DNA of 64,000 nt. Source: CAWBQO01 sp963790965. GTDB lineage: Bacteria > Bacteroidota > Rhodothermia > Rhodothermales > DASSAV01. The DNA lies in NCBI GenBank assembly GCA_963790965.1, contig CAWBQO010000006.1:558001-622000 (forward strand). Reading direction: 5' to 3'. Shown here one piece after another: positions 32,494-42,238 of the stretch (within the stretch, counting starts at the first letter, position 1; each line of letters begins with the position of its first letter). A program made the translations under genes and the position numbers. The notes beneath the pieces were generated by a model that worked only from the letters and a program-made list of their open reading frames with translations, ran no database searches and was not told the origin of the DNA.

Positions 32494-35400
32494 ATGCGCA
32501 CTCCGGCATCCCTTCTCGCCGGCCTAATGCTGGCTTCGCTCTCGTTTATACAGGCCAACGGTCAAGCGGTACGGATTAATGAGGTTATGTCCTCTAACGC
32601 CACGACCCTCGCCGACGAAGACGGCGAGTTCTCGGACTGGATAGAGCTTTACAACCCCGCCTCTACTCCCGTCGACCTGACGGGCTACGGCCTGTCGGAC
32701 GATCCGGATCGGCCCTTTCGCTGGACCTTCCCTGCGCTCACACTACCTGCCAACGGTTTTGCGCTGGTGTTCGCTTCCGGAAAGGACCGGCCCGGCTTCT
32801 CGGGGCACTGGGAGACCGTCGTGGACCGGGGCGACCTCTGGCGCTACAGCACCGCACAGCCCGCGTCGGCATGGAAGTCCGCAGGCTTCGATGACGCTGC
32901 CTGGCCGTCAGGGCCGAGCGGCTTTGGCTACGGCGACGGTGATGATGCGACGGCCGTCTCGGCAGGCACGCTCGCCCTTTTCGCGCGAACCACCTTCACG
33001 CTGGGCGACACGGTGGGGTTGAAACAGGCGTTCCTTCATGTGGACTACGACGACGGTTTTGTTGCCTATTTGAATGGCGTCGAGATCGCGCGCAGCAACA
33101 TCGGCACGCCCGGCGATGAGCCGTCCGCCGCTCAGGCAGCAACGACGGACCGAGAAGCGCATCTTTATGCGGGCGGCGAAATTGAAGCTTTTCGCATCGA
33201 GGACATCCACTTGCTCCTACAGGAGGGAGAGAACGTGCTGGCAGTGCAGGTTCACAACAACGCCGCAAATTCTTCCGATCTGACGCTGATTCCGCTGTTG
33301 ACCTTTGGCTTTGCCCAGCAGCCGACCGCGCCGCGGGGCCTCTCCGCCACCATTGGCGAGATGCCGTGGCTTCCGGCGCATACGTCCTTTTCCGTCTCCT
33401 CCGGCGGCGAGACGCTCGCGCTGACCGCACCGGACGGAACGCTGACGGACCAGGTCGATGTGCCGCGCATCCCGAGCGACTTCACCTTCGGACGCTCCGC
33501 CACCGACGCGGCGACGTGGGCTTTCTTCGACGTGCCAACGCCGGGTCTGGCGAACAGCGTCGGCGGCTACGAGGGGTTCACCCCGGCCGTTTCGGTCTCG
33601 CCCGCGGCCGGACTCTACGAGACGTTCTCCGTCGGAGTTGAGTTGGACGCCGGTCTCGGTGCCGGGGCCATCCACTACACGCTTGACGCCTCCGAACCCA
33701 CGCCCTCGTCGCCGCTTTACCGCGGACCGATAACGCTGACGCGGACGACGGTCGTGCGCGCGCGCGTTTTCAGGGACGGCTACGTTCCAGGTCCGATCGG
33801 AACGAGGGCGTACTTGTTCAACGAGTCGCCGCACCTGCCGGTCGTCTCGCTCGTGACGGACCCGCCGAACCTGTGGTTGGAGGAGAAAGGCATCTACATT
33901 CTCGGGCCGAACGCGGAATCGTGGGATCCTCACTTCGGAGCCAACTACTGGCAGGACTGGGAGCGGCCGGTTCACTTCTCGCTATTCAACCCGGAGGACG
34001 GACATGCGGAGTTCGAGGCGGACCTCGGATTCCGCATCTACGGCGGATGGTCGCGCATGAACGCGCAGAAATCGCTCGCCTTCTACGCGCGCTCGCAGTA
34101 CGGCCCGGGCGAGATCGACTACAAGCTCTTTCCTGATGGCGAAATCGACGAGTTTCAGGCGTTCGTCCTTCGCAACAGCGGCAACGACTGGCCGGAGACA
34201 CTATTCCGCGACGGCCTCATGCAAACACTCGTGGAGGACACCGAGATCGACCGTCTCGGCTACCGCCCCACGACTGTGTTCCTCAATGGCGCGTACTGGG
34301 GCATCCATAATCTGCGCGAGAAGATCAACGAGCACTACGTGGCCTCGCACCACGGCGTTGATCCCGACGCGATCGACATGGTCGAGATCGTCTCCCGCGA
34401 AGCGGACCTGAACGTCATTCACGGTACTTCCGACCATTACAACGCCCTGGTCGCCTACGTGCAATCGCACGCGATGACCTCGGCGGATGATTACGCCTAC
34501 GTGAAGGAGGCGGTGGATATCGAGAATTACATCGACTACATGGCCGCGCAGATCTACTTCGCGAATACGGACTGGCCGGGTAACAACGTCAAGCTGTGGC
34601 GGCCGCAAACGCCGGACGGCCGCTGGCGGTGGATTCTCTATGACACCGACTTCGGCTTCGGCCTTTATGATGCGCAGAACGGCTTCCGTCACGAGACGCT
34701 CAGGTTCGCCTCCGATCCGAACGGGCCGGAGTGGCCCAACCCGCCGCATAGCACGATCCTCTTCCGGAGCCTGCTGAAGAACGCGGACTTCAAGCGCGAT
34801 TTCGTCAACCGCATGTCCGACCTGCTGAACGGCCCGCTACGCAGCGACCATGCCGTCGCGCAGGTCAACAGCATTCATGACCTCCTGCAGCCGGAGATGG
34901 CCCGGCACCTCACCCGCTGGAACCGGGGATCCGTTGCCGACTGGGAGGGCCGGGTGTACAACTTGCGCCGGTTCGCGGAAATGCGCCCGCAGGCTATGCG
35001 CGGGCAGATGCAGAGCTTCTTTTCGCTGGGCGCGAACGTGGCGGTGGCCGTCAATGCCGCGCCCGCCGAAGGGGGAACGGTGCGCGTCAACCGGCTCGTA
35101 GTCGACTCGTTTCCGTGGACAGGCAGCTACTACGCCGGACTTCCCCTCACGCTGACCGCCGAACCGATGCCCGGCTACCGCTTCGCTGGGTGGACCGGAT
35201 CGACGGCCGGTAGCGACGCGGCGCTGACCATCAATCCCGCGGCAGGGGCGTCCGTGGTGGCGCACTTTGAAAAGCAGGCCATCGCCGGCAGCGACATCGT
35301 CATTACCGAGATCCAGCCCGACCCGCCGCCGACGGCGGACACGGACGACTGGGTGGAACTCTACAACCGGAGCGAAACGTCAATCGACATCTCGGGCTGG

Positions 35401-36054
35401 ATCTTCTCGGACGACGACGACGATCACCGCTCCGAAATACCTTCCGGGACGACCATCGCGGGCGGCGGCGCGCTCATTCTCTGCCGCGATGCAGCAGCTT
35501 TTGATGCCGTCTTTGCTGCGCAAGCAACGTGTGGGGCGACGTTCAGCTTCGGGCTTGGAAAATCCGGCGACGCCGCAAGGCTTTATGACGCTTCGGACGT
35601 GCTCGTCGACTCCGTGCAGTTCACGAACGAGGCACCGTGGCCGGTTCGCGCCGAAGATGAAGGCCGCACGCTCGAGCTTTTCGATCCGAGCGATCCGAAC
35701 GAACTTGGTGCAAACTGGATGTTGTCGGCCCTCCCCGGCGGGACGCCCGGGCTGGTAGCAATCGCCATTGCCACCGAGACGGAAGAGCCGTTGGCCTTTG
35801 CGCTCGAAGCGAACTACCCGAACCCGTTCAGCGGATCGACAACGATCCCGTACGTGATCGAAGTGCCGGGCGCGGTCCGCCTGCGCGTCTACGACGTGCT
35901 CGGGCGCGAAGTGCGGACGCTGGAAGATTCGGTGCTGCCGGAGGGTCGCTATAGCGCAAAGTTCGACGCGAACGGTCTCGCGCCGGGACTCTACCTCTGC
36001 CGCCTCGAAGCGCCGGGCGGATCCAGGGTGATGCAGATGGTAGTGGTTCGATAG
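32494..36054 (+). CDS. Giant secreted CotH-kinase/lamin-tail protein with type IX secretion signal
   Basis: 1186 residues. Sec signal peptide (about 1-25). Lamin-tail domain 1 (INEVMSSNATTLADEDGEFS...DWIELYNP), a beta-sandwich region, a chitobiase-like domain (AGAIHYTLDASEPTPSSPLY), then the CotH kinase core (MNAQKSLAFYARSQYGPGEI, FVLRNSGNDWPETLFRDGLM, TVFLNGAYWGIHNLREKINE, WRWILYDTDFGFGLYDAQN). A glycine-rich repeat (GYRFAGWTGSTAGSDAAL), lamin-tail domain 2 (IVITEIQPDPPPTADTDDW) and a C-terminal sorting domain (LEANYPNPFSGSTTIPYVIE ... GLAPGLYLCRLEAP) follow. It should be exported by the T9SS to the surface. Start at 32494 is set by the signal peptide. A strong terminator follows. Confidence 0.93.
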   Translation: MRTPASLLAGLMLASLSFIQANGQAVRINEVMSSNATTLADEDGEFSDWIELYNPASTPVDLTGYGLSDDPDRPFRWTFPALTLPANGFALVFASGKDRPGFSGHWETVVDRGDLWRYSTAQPASAWKSAGFDDAAWPSGPSGFGYGDGDDATAVSAGTLALFARTTFTLGDTVGLKQAFLHVDYDDGFVAYLNGVEIARSNIGTPGDEPSAAQAATTDREAHLYAGGEIEAFRIEDIHLLLQEGENVLAVQVHNNAANSSDLTLIPLLTFGFAQQPTAPRGLSATIGEMPWLPAHTSFSVSSGGETLALTAPDGTLTDQVDVPRIPSDFTFGRSATDAATWAFFDVPTPGLANSVGGYEGFTPAVSVSPAAGLYETFSVGVELDAGLGAGAIHYTLDASEPTPSSPLYRGPITLTRTTVVRARVFRDGYVPGPIGTRAYLFNESPHLPVVSLVTDPPNLWLEEKGIYILGPNAESWDPHFGANYWQDWERPVHFSLFNPEDGHAEFEADLGFRIYGGWSRMNAQKSLAFYARSQYGPGEIDYKLFPDGEIDEFQAFVLRNSGNDWPETLFRDGLMQTLVEDTEIDRLGYRPTTVFLNGAYWGIHNLREKINEHYVASHHGVDPDAIDMVEIVSREADLNVIHGTSDHYNALVAYVQSHAMTSADDYAYVKEAVDIENYIDYMAAQIYFANTDWPGNNVKLWRPQTPDGRWRWILYDTDFGFGLYDAQNGFRHETLRFASDPNGPEWPNPPHSTILFRSLLKNADFKRDFVNRMSDLLNGPLRSDHAVAQVNSIHDLLQPEMARHLTRWNRGSVADWEGRVYNLRRFAEMRPQAMRGQMQSFFSLGANVAVAVNAAPAEGGTVRVNRLVVDSFPWTGSYYAGLPLTLTAEPMPGYRFAGWTGSTAGSDAALTINPAAGASVVAHFEKQAIAGSDIVITEIQPDPPPTADTDDWVELYNRSETSIDISGWIFSDDDDDHRSEIPSGTTIAGGGALILCRDAAAFDAVFAAQATCGATFSFGLGKSGDAARLYDASDVLVDSVQFTNEAPWPVRAEDEGRTLELFDPSDPNELGANWMLSALPGGTPGLVAIAIATETEEPLAFALEANYPNPFSGSTTIPYVIEVPGAVRLRVYDVLGREVRTLEDSVLPEGRYSAKFDANGLAPGLYLCRLEAPGGSRVMQMVVVR

Positions 36055-36067
36055 CGCGTCAAAGATC

Positions 36068-36115
36068 GGAAGGGCCGGGGGTGCCGCGAAGGTCGCCTCC
36101 CGGCCCTTCCTCTTA
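36068..36115 (+). terminator. Rho-independent terminator after the CotH protein gene
   Basis: A 12-bp stem GGAAGGGCCGGG / CCCGGCCCTTCC with a 19-base loop, followed by TCTTAAT. It lies 14 bases after the stop codon. Confidence 0.85.
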
Positions 36116-36190
36116 ATACTGCGGTAACGTACGAATGCGAGCGGCGGGGTATCTTTGGAGCTTCATCCCCCTGATGCCCCAAGCGTGTCT

Positions 36191-36898
36191 ATGGATACTG
36201 CCGCCCCATCGGCCCCGTCGGTTCTGCTCGTGGACGACGAGGACGATATCCTCGATTTGCTTCAGTACAACCTCGTCAAGAGCGGCTATCGCGTGCTGCT
36301 TGCTCGCGACGGCGTGAAAGGCCTGGAGGTGGCGACGGCTGAAAGCCCTGACCTGATCGTCCTCGACGTGATGATGCCGGGCATGGACGGCGTTGAACTT
36401 TGCCGGCGCTTGCGGCGCGACGCGCACCTTCGGAGCACGCCTATCTTGATGCTCACCGCCCGCGCCGAGGAGGAAGACCAGATCCGGGGACTCGACTTTG
36501 GGGCGGACATTTACCTGAGCAAGCCGGTCTCGATCCCCGTTCTCTTGAGCCAGCTTCGGGCGCTGCTGCGCGGCGCGCGGCGCACGGCGACACCGCCGAA
36601 CCTGCTTCACGCGCACGACCTCGAGATCAACCGCGATCGGTACCTCGTGTACCGCCGCTCGCCGTCGGGCGAGGTCGCCGAGTACCGGTTTCCGCGCAAG
36701 GAGTTTGAACTGCTCTACTACCTGGCCTCGCACCCCGGGATCGTCTTTACGCGGCAAGACTTGCTCGACCATATCTGGGGCCGCGACGTGTATGTAGTCG
36801 ACCGCACGGTAGACGTTCACGTCCGTAAGATTCGCGAGAAGCTCGGCAGCGACTATATTGAGACCGTAAAGGGCGTCGGGTATCGTTTTCCGGAGTAG
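36191..36898 (+). CDS. OmpR/PhoB-family response regulator
   Basis: 235 residues. Receiver domain: SVLLVDDEDDILDLLQYNL, phospho-acceptor D59 in LIVLDVMMPGMDG, signalling Thr in ILMLTARAEEED and the conserved Lys in YLSKPV. Winged-helix output domain: FPRKEFELLYYLASHPGIVF, TRQDLLDHIWGRD, VDRTVDVHVRKIREKLG and ETVKGVGYRF. ATG 36191 is preferred to TTG 36155 because the extra 12 residues are unlike the family. The cognate histidine kinase gene follows by 71 bases. PhoB-like regulators often control phosphate or envelope genes; no target is identifiable. Confidence 0.93.
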   Translation: MDTAAPSAPSVLLVDDEDDILDLLQYNLVKSGYRVLLARDGVKGLEVATAESPDLIVLDVMMPGMDGVELCRRLRRDAHLRSTPILMLTARAEEEDQIRGLDFGADIYLSKPVSIPVLLSQLRALLRGARRTATPPNLLHAHDLEINRDRYLVYRRSPSGEVAEYRFPRKEFELLYYLASHPGIVFTRQDLLDHIWGRDVYVVDRTVDVHVRKIREKLGSDYIETVKGVGYRFPE

Positions 36899-36969
36899 CC
36901 GTCCGGACGGCTGCCCGGGCCATTGTCGACGCGGCAGGCTTCTTTGCGGCCAACAACGGCTTTCAAGCA

Positions 36970-37998
36970 ATGCAGGTGCCGTTCAGAATAGCTTTTAAGG
37001 TCGGCGCTGCGGCGGCCGCTGCCGGAATCGTGGCTGCGGGGATGGCCTTTCTTCTCGGCTCCCGGGAGGCGTTCTGGGGGGCGCTGCTTGCGGCCTTGTT
37101 CACGGCCCTCGCGAGTGGCGTGGCCGTTGCTCTGCTGACGGCGCGGAAGCTCGAAGCCGTTCGGTCGGCTCTCGACGCTCTGAGGAAGGAGACGCCCCGT
37201 CCCGCCGCGCGCCCGTCACGCTTCGGGGATGAACTGGATGAAGTGCGCGACCTGGTCGATCGTACCCGGGCCGAGGTGGAACGCCGAAGGGGCGTTTACA
37301 AAGATGCGGAAACGCACCAGCGGGACCTCCTCGGGAACGTCTCCCACGAGATGAAAACGCCCATCTTTGCAATTCAGGGGTTTGCAGAGACGCTTGCAGG
37401 CGGCGCGATGGAGGACCCGCGCGTTGCGGAGGCATTTCTGCAGAAGATCATGCGAAACGCCGCGCGGCTCGAAGCGCTCGTCCGCGACCTGTCCGACATT
37501 GCCCGGCTCGACTCGGGTGCGCTTCGGCTACGCTCCGCCCCATTCGCCCTGCGCGGGGTGGTGCGCGACGCGGTGGAAACGGTAGAACCCGTGGCGGCGG
37601 CTCATGCCGTAAAGGTGGAGCACGCCATACCGGCCGATCTCCCCGAGATCACCGGCGACGCGGACCGGCTGCGCCAGGTGATCGTCAACCTGCTCGACAA
37701 CGGCATCAAGTACAACCGGCCGGGCGGCCGCGTGCTCGTCTCCGCAGAGAAGTCGGGCGACGGCGGAATTCGGGTTGCCGTATCCGACACGGGCATCGGC
37801 GTGCATCCGGACGACGTTCCGCGCCTTACCGAGCGCTTCTTCCGGGTTGACCGCAGCCGGTCTCGGGCGCAGGGCGGCTCCGGTTTGGGACTTGCCATTG
37901 CGAAGCATCTTCTCCAGGCGCACGGCGCTGATCTGGTCATCGAAAGCACGGCAGGCGAGGGATCGACGTTCAGCTTCACGCTTCGCGCGCAAGCATGA
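36970..37998 (+). CDS. Sensor histidine kinase, PhoR-like
   Basis: 342 residues. Two transmembrane helices close to the N terminus (AAAAAAGIVAAGMAFLLG and GALLAALFTALASGVAVALL) with almost no periplasmic loop, a coiled linker, then H-box LLGNVSHEMKTPIFAIQGF (H126), N-box VIVNLLDNGIKYN, G1 VAVSDTGIGV, F-box RFFRVD and G2 GGSGLGLAIAKHLL. The minimal sensor region resembles PhoR-type kinases. It would phosphorylate the response regulator encoded just upstream. Confidence 0.93.
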   Translation: MQVPFRIAFKVGAAAAAAGIVAAGMAFLLGSREAFWGALLAALFTALASGVAVALLTARKLEAVRSALDALRKETPRPAARPSRFGDELDEVRDLVDRTRAEVERRRGVYKDAETHQRDLLGNVSHEMKTPIFAIQGFAETLAGGAMEDPRVAEAFLQKIMRNAARLEALVRDLSDIARLDSGALRLRSAPFALRGVVRDAVETVEPVAAAHAVKVEHAIPADLPEITGDADRLRQVIVNLLDNGIKYNRPGGRVLVSAEKSGDGGIRVAVSDTGIGVHPDDVPRLTERFFRVDRSRSRAQGGSGLGLAIAKHLLQAHGADLVIESTAGEGSTFSFTLRAQA

Positions 37999-38124
37999 AC
38001 CCGGTCGGCCTTCAGGTGTCGTATATTGCAGTGTGCGCCGCCGGAGCATTGGAGTCGGGCGTCGGGCCTGTTTAAGTAAAGCCCGGCCGCCTCGAGGTGG
38101 CATCAGTCGATTGGGGCGAGTTGT

Positions 38125-38589
38125 ATGGATCTCACTAAACTCATCAAACAGGAGCGATTCGGTTCGCCTGCGCTCAAGGTTCTCCTGAACCTCATGGTGA
38201 CCAATAGCTGGATCGCCGGCTCCGTCTCATCGCTGCTTAGTCCATTTGAGATAACGCCCGCGCAGTATAACGTGCTGCGTATCCTCCGGGGCAGCCATCC
38301 GCGCGCGCTTACCTGTTCGGAAATTGGCGAAAGGCTGCTCGATCGCACCCCGGACGTGACGCGCCTGCTCAAGCGCCTCGAGTCCGCCGACTACGTCTCC
38401 CGCGAACGGTCTGAAAACGACCGGCGCGTCGTCTATGTGTCCATTACGGAGAAGGGCCTTGCGCTGCTCGCGCGCCTTCAGTCGAGCATGGACGAGCACG
38501 TGGAAAAGCTTTTGCGGCACCTCAGCACCGAGGAACAGATCGCGCTCTCCGATCTGCTTGACCGGCTGAGAACCGACCAGCGCGACTGA
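38125..38589 (+). CDS. MarR-family transcriptional regulator
   Basis: 154 residues with a winged helix-turn-helix: FEITPAQYNVLRILRGSHPR, TCSEIGERLLDRTPDVTRLL, KRLESADYVSRERSENDRRV and VYVSITEKGLALLARLQ, the DxRxxxV wing being characteristic of MarR. Dimerisation helices lie at both ends. It is likely an autorepressor that responds to phenolic compounds or oxidation, but the ligand is unknown. The transporter gene begins about 90 bases downstream on the same strand and could be a target. Confidence 0.9.
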   Translation: MDLTKLIKQERFGSPALKVLLNLMVTNSWIAGSVSSLLSPFEITPAQYNVLRILRGSHPRALTCSEIGERLLDRTPDVTRLLKRLESADYVSRERSENDRRVVYVSITEKGLALLARLQSSMDEHVEKLLRHLSTEEQIALSDLLDRLRTDQRD

Positions 38590-38682
38590 GGGCGCTGTCT
38601 GCACCGGCGCGTGCAGGCAGAGTGGGACCCTGCGGGCCGTACACCCGTTCAGCGACTCTCTTTCCGCCCTTCCCAACCGCCG

Positions 38683-39438
38683 ATGATGCGCGCGCCGTAC
38701 ACCCTCACCCGACCGCAGAAACTCTTCGTGGTCGGCGCGTCCATCTTCATCACGGCGCTCGTGGTGGCGGAGGCAACGGCGAGCAAGTTCTTCACGGCCT
38801 TCCAGCTGCCCTTCACGCTGACGATCCTCGGGCGTGACTTCGACACCGTCGTGATGACGGCCGGGGTGGTGTCCTTTCCCGTCACGTTCATCGTGACGGA
38901 TCTGCTGAACGAGTATTACGGCAAGGCCGGCATTCGGCTCGTGACGCTCATCGGGATGGTGATGATCATTTTTCAGTTCGCCCTGATCAACATTACCATG
39001 GCCCTGCCGACGGCGGCGATCTCCCCAGTGAGCGAGGCGGCCTTTAACCAGGTCTTCGGCGCAACCGGCCGCATCATCATCGGGAGCCTCGCGGCCTATC
39101 TCGTGGGGCAGATCGTGGACATCTCGCTTTTCCACTGGTTGCGCCGCTTGAGCAACGGCCGGCATCTCTGGCTCCGCGCGACGGGATCGACGCTCGGCTC
39201 GCAGTTTCTCGACACGCTCGTGGTGCTCAGCGTGGCGTTTGCCGGCCGGCTGGCTCTCCAGGACATCCTCGCGATCACGCTCTTCAACTACGGCTATAAA
39301 CTCGTGATTGCCATCGGCATCACACCTCTCATCTACGCCGCACATTGGGCAATGGACCGCTACCTCGGGCACACCACGGCGGAAGCTATGATTAATGCCG
39401 CGGAGGAGGGCCGCCCCGAACAAGCGTTCTCTTCCTGA
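38683..39438 (+). CDS. yhhQ: Queuosine precursor transporter (VUT/YhhQ family)
   Basis: 251 residues with about six to seven membrane helices. Family features are VAEATASKFFTAFQL in helix 1, FPVTFIVTDLLNEYYGKAGI, AYLVGQIVDISLFHWLRRL and LGSQFLDTLVVLSVAF, which match the 7-cyano-7-deazaguanine/queuine importer YhhQ (formerly DUF165). It would import preQ0/preQ1 for tRNA queuosine synthesis. Start set at ATG 38683 (38686 is equally possible); the longer frame upstream is not membrane-like. It ends 9 bases from the convergent DUF4139 gene. Confidence 0.88.
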   Translation: MMRAPYTLTRPQKLFVVGASIFITALVVAEATASKFFTAFQLPFTLTILGRDFDTVVMTAGVVSFPVTFIVTDLLNEYYGKAGIRLVTLIGMVMIIFQFALINITMALPTAAISPVSEAAFNQVFGATGRIIIGSLAAYLVGQIVDISLFHWLRRLSNGRHLWLRATGSTLGSQFLDTLVVLSVAFAGRLALQDILAITLFNYGYKLVIAIGITPLIYAAHWAMDRYLGHTTAEAMINAAEEGRPEQAFSS

Positions 39439-39447
39439 TTGCGCACG

Positions 39448-41334
39448 CTACAGCCGCACCGTTCGGCCTTTTGGATACGTGACGGTGTAGCGAAACGAGA
39501 CCGTTCGGCTGGATGAACCCGGCAGGTTCACTCGCCACTGCACAATGCCGGTGTTCTCGTCGAGCGTGCCCTCGTCCTGAATGTCCGCGTCGATCTCGAT
39601 CTGGGCGTTGGCGGAAACAGGCACCTGGTCTTCCACGAGTATGCTGATGGGAACGGCCTTGGTGTTGCGCACGGTGATGCTGTAGGCAAAGGTCTCCTGA
39701 ATGCGCGAGCCGAAGAACTGCCGCTTGGTAAACGCGCGCTCGGTTTTGCGCTCGACCACGACGCTGCGGTCGCGCCCGAGCGAGATCACGAGCGTGTCGC
39801 TCACTTCCGACGCGTCGAGCGGCGCGCGGCCGACGTACATTCCTTCAAAGAACAGGTTCGCCTCGCCGGGCAGGAGGTGGAGGTCCTCCCAATCGGTGAG
39901 GAGCGCCGTCAGGAAGGCGACCGGCTCTGCGCGCGGCGCGGCGTAGTAGGTGTACTGCGCCGGAACCGTGTATTCGGTGATGCGCACCGTATTCGGGCGG
40001 CCGTCCGGCGGGATCGTGTATGGCACGGCTATGTCGAACTGAACCGTGGTGGCGCGCACGCGGGTCTGGACCGGCACCGGCATTGCAGCCGGGGCAACTT
40101 CCATAGAAGCGTCCATTTCAAGGGCCGTCTCCCGACCCCCGGTGATGACGACCTCCTCACCGACCGAGTAGTCCTCACCCAGCACGAAGTCGATCTGGTC
40201 GGACGACAGTGGCCCTATAAGCTGAGCATAGCCTAAATAGGACGTGCTCACAGTGTGCAACCCGGGCGGTATGCCGCTGATGAGGTAACGGCCGTTTGCG
40301 TCCGTCACGGCCCCGATGTTGAGGTCGGCGATGACGATGGCGACCCCTGGTAGGGCTTCGCCCGAGTAAGAGGTGACGCGGCCTTGCAACGTCGAGGGGT
40401 TCTTGACGGAAGAACCGGGCAATATGCGGCCCGGCTGGGACACCTTGCGGGGAGCCGAACGGCGGTAAAGATTCGGCTCGTAGAAATTGACGCGCCAGGG
40501 GTACAGCTCGGGCCGAACGCCCGAGGCGGACGGATCGCCCGTGGAGAGGGTAAGCGCCACATTCTCCCACGGCTCGCCGGTAGACTGGTAGACGTTGGCG
40601 TAGTAGACGAGGTCCAGCGGCTGCATGACCCGCTCGACGCGCACGTCATAGTGCGGGTACCAGCCGGCGGCCGGGCTTGTATAATCGATGGTGAAGTGCC
40701 CGCGGGCGGCGCGGTTGGTTTGGACGGTTACGAGGATCTCGCCCGACGGCTGCTCCGAGCGCGCAGCGCGCACCTCGTTGATCTGGTTGTCGAGGGCGGC
40801 AAGGTCCTCCTGCAGGCGCCGGATGCGGTCTTGAAGGGCGAGTTGCCGGTTCTTGATGTCGCTCAGGCGGGAACGGAAGAACTCGGCCGCTGCGCGGAGG
40901 GCGGCTACGTCGACGCCGGTTTGCGCGCCGCCAATGCTTTTGTTGGCGAGCAGCATACTCTCCTCTTGGCGGTACACTTCGAGGAGCGCTTCCGCCGACG
41001 CGAGCGAATCCTGAACGGTGCGGCGGCGGTCGAGGAGCGGGAGGGCTGCGCGCGGCTCATCGAGATAGTCGTTTCGGTGGGCGACCGAGAGGATCATGAA
41101 GTCGCCTTCAGCCGAGACCTGGATGCTTTCCGGGTTGAGGTGGGGAGAGACGCCGGTGAAGCGAAGCACGGAGGTGCCCACCGGGACGGGCGCATCCGCC
41201 ACGCGGGTGACGCGCGCGCCACGCTCATAGACGGTCACGTGCGAAATTGCCGACGGCACGGCGCGGCCCTCCTCCTGCGCGCGCACGGCGGCAGGCAGGA
41301 GAAGGATGATAAGCAGAGCAGCAAGGCGCTTCAT
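39448..41334 (-). CDS. DUF4139 secreted protein with inserted carboxypeptidase-regulatory-like domain
   Basis: 628 residues with a signal peptide (MKRLAALLIILLLPAAVRAQ). The N-terminal DUF4140 part (ISHVTVYERGARVTRVADAP) is followed by a coiled coil (RQLALQDRIRRLQEDLAALD) and DUF4139 segments (TIDYTSPAAGWYPHYDVRVE, YYANVYQSTGEPWENVALTL). Between two halves of DUF4139 lies an extra domain (LQGRVTSYSGEALPGVAIVI, ADANGRYLISGIPPG-like) of the CarboxypepD_reg_2 type, as found in TonB-dependent receptors. Proteins of this family (MuiA-like) are periplasmic or cell surface and of unclear role. Start at 41334 is given by the signal peptide. Confidence 0.85.
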   Translation of the reverse strand: MKRLAALLIILLLPAAVRAQEEGRAVPSAISHVTVYERGARVTRVADAPVPVGTSVLRFTGVSPHLNPESIQVSAEGDFMILSVAHRNDYLDEPRAALPLLDRRRTVQDSLASAEALLEVYRQEESMLLANKSIGGAQTGVDVAALRAAAEFFRSRLSDIKNRQLALQDRIRRLQEDLAALDNQINEVRAARSEQPSGEILVTVQTNRAARGHFTIDYTSPAAGWYPHYDVRVERVMQPLDLVYYANVYQSTGEPWENVALTLSTGDPSASGVRPELYPWRVNFYEPNLYRRSAPRKVSQPGRILPGSSVKNPSTLQGRVTSYSGEALPGVAIVIADLNIGAVTDANGRYLISGIPPGLHTVSTSYLGYAQLIGPLSSDQIDFVLGEDYSVGEEVVITGGRETALEMDASMEVAPAAMPVPVQTRVRATTVQFDIAVPYTIPPDGRPNTVRITEYTVPAQYTYYAAPRAEPVAFLTALLTDWEDLHLLPGEANLFFEGMYVGRAPLDASEVSDTLVISLGRDRSVVVERKTERAFTKRQFFGSRIQETFAYSITVRNTKAVPISILVEDQVPVSANAQIEIDADIQDEGTLDENTGIVQWRVNLPGSSSRTVSFRYTVTYPKGRTVRL

Positions 41335-41641
41335 AGACGTTCGCCGATAGTGTGGGGGCGGGATCGTCCAAAATAAGGAAGGCTGCCTTGCGGCGAAAAG
41401 TTGATAGCCGAATATCACCCCCGCGGGCCGAGGCGCGGACTGCCGCACTCAAGAAGCCCAGCTGCACCGGTAGCCGGACAACGGCGTTGGCGGCCGAAGC
41501 CTGCGGGAGACTTGGTCCCTTCATCACGGGGCCGGTTCAGACACGGCGTGTCCGTTGCGGCAGGCCGGCGGGCGTATCATCTCCGCAGCAACGTGGCATC
41601 CGCGGGCGGGTGGAGCAGTAGTCAATTAGAAGGACTGAGAC

Positions 41642-42226
41642 ATGATCACAGGCGCTCACATCGAAGTTGGCATCGACGGGCAACGGGTTCAGGGCGAGAT
41701 CACGGGCGTTGGGCCGGAGTACATCCGGGTCGAAATCACCTCGCCATACGCGGGAATGCAGACCTCCCTCCACATTCCCATGCTCGCGCGCGCGCAGGCA
41801 ACGTACACCGATGCAAATGGCCTCAGCGAGCACGGCATCGAGACTGCGGAGGGTATTCTTGGCGAACTCTTTCGTAACCTGCGGTACTTCTTCGAGCACG
41901 AAGGCGCGCTCCGGCAGGCCTACGAAACGATGAGGCATTCACTGCAGGAGGCGGAGCGCCCCTTCCTCGCCCGGCAAGTAGCGCTCGACGAGGAGAAGAT
42001 GAGGCTCCGCCACAGGGTGCGGAGCGGCGAGATCGACCCGGCTACGTATCAGCGGCTGTACACACCCGTGCGGAAGGCGATCAAGCTTCTTGACTTTGAG
42101 CGACGGCAGCTCGCAGATGCGTTTGCCGAAAGGTACTTGGGCGACCACCTCCCGGAGATTCCCAAGGAAATGCTCCTTGGGCTGCTCGGTGGGACCGTGC
42201 TCCCGAGCCGTCCCGAGCAGCCGTAG
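41642..42226 (+). CDS. Hypothetical protein with N-terminal beta-barrel-like region
   Basis: 194 residues, preceded by GAAGGACTGAG as ribosome binding site. The first 50 residues (ITGAHIEVGIDGQRVQGEIT, GVGPEYIRVEITSPYAGM) look like a small beta barrel; the remainder is helical and charged (RQVALDEEKMRLRHRVRSGE). No signal peptide or membrane segment. It converges on the LysC-LysA gene with a gap of 12 bases. I do not recognise the family and assign no function. Confidence 0.65.
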   Translation: MITGAHIEVGIDGQRVQGEITGVGPEYIRVEITSPYAGMQTSLHIPMLARAQATYTDANGLSEHGIETAEGILGELFRNLRYFFEHEGALRQAYETMRHSLQEAERPFLARQVALDEEKMRLRHRVRSGEIDPATYQRLYTPVRKAIKLLDFERRQLADAFAERYLGDHLPEIPKEMLLGLLGGTVLPSRPEQP

Positions 42227-42238
42227 GCGGCGGCCGCT

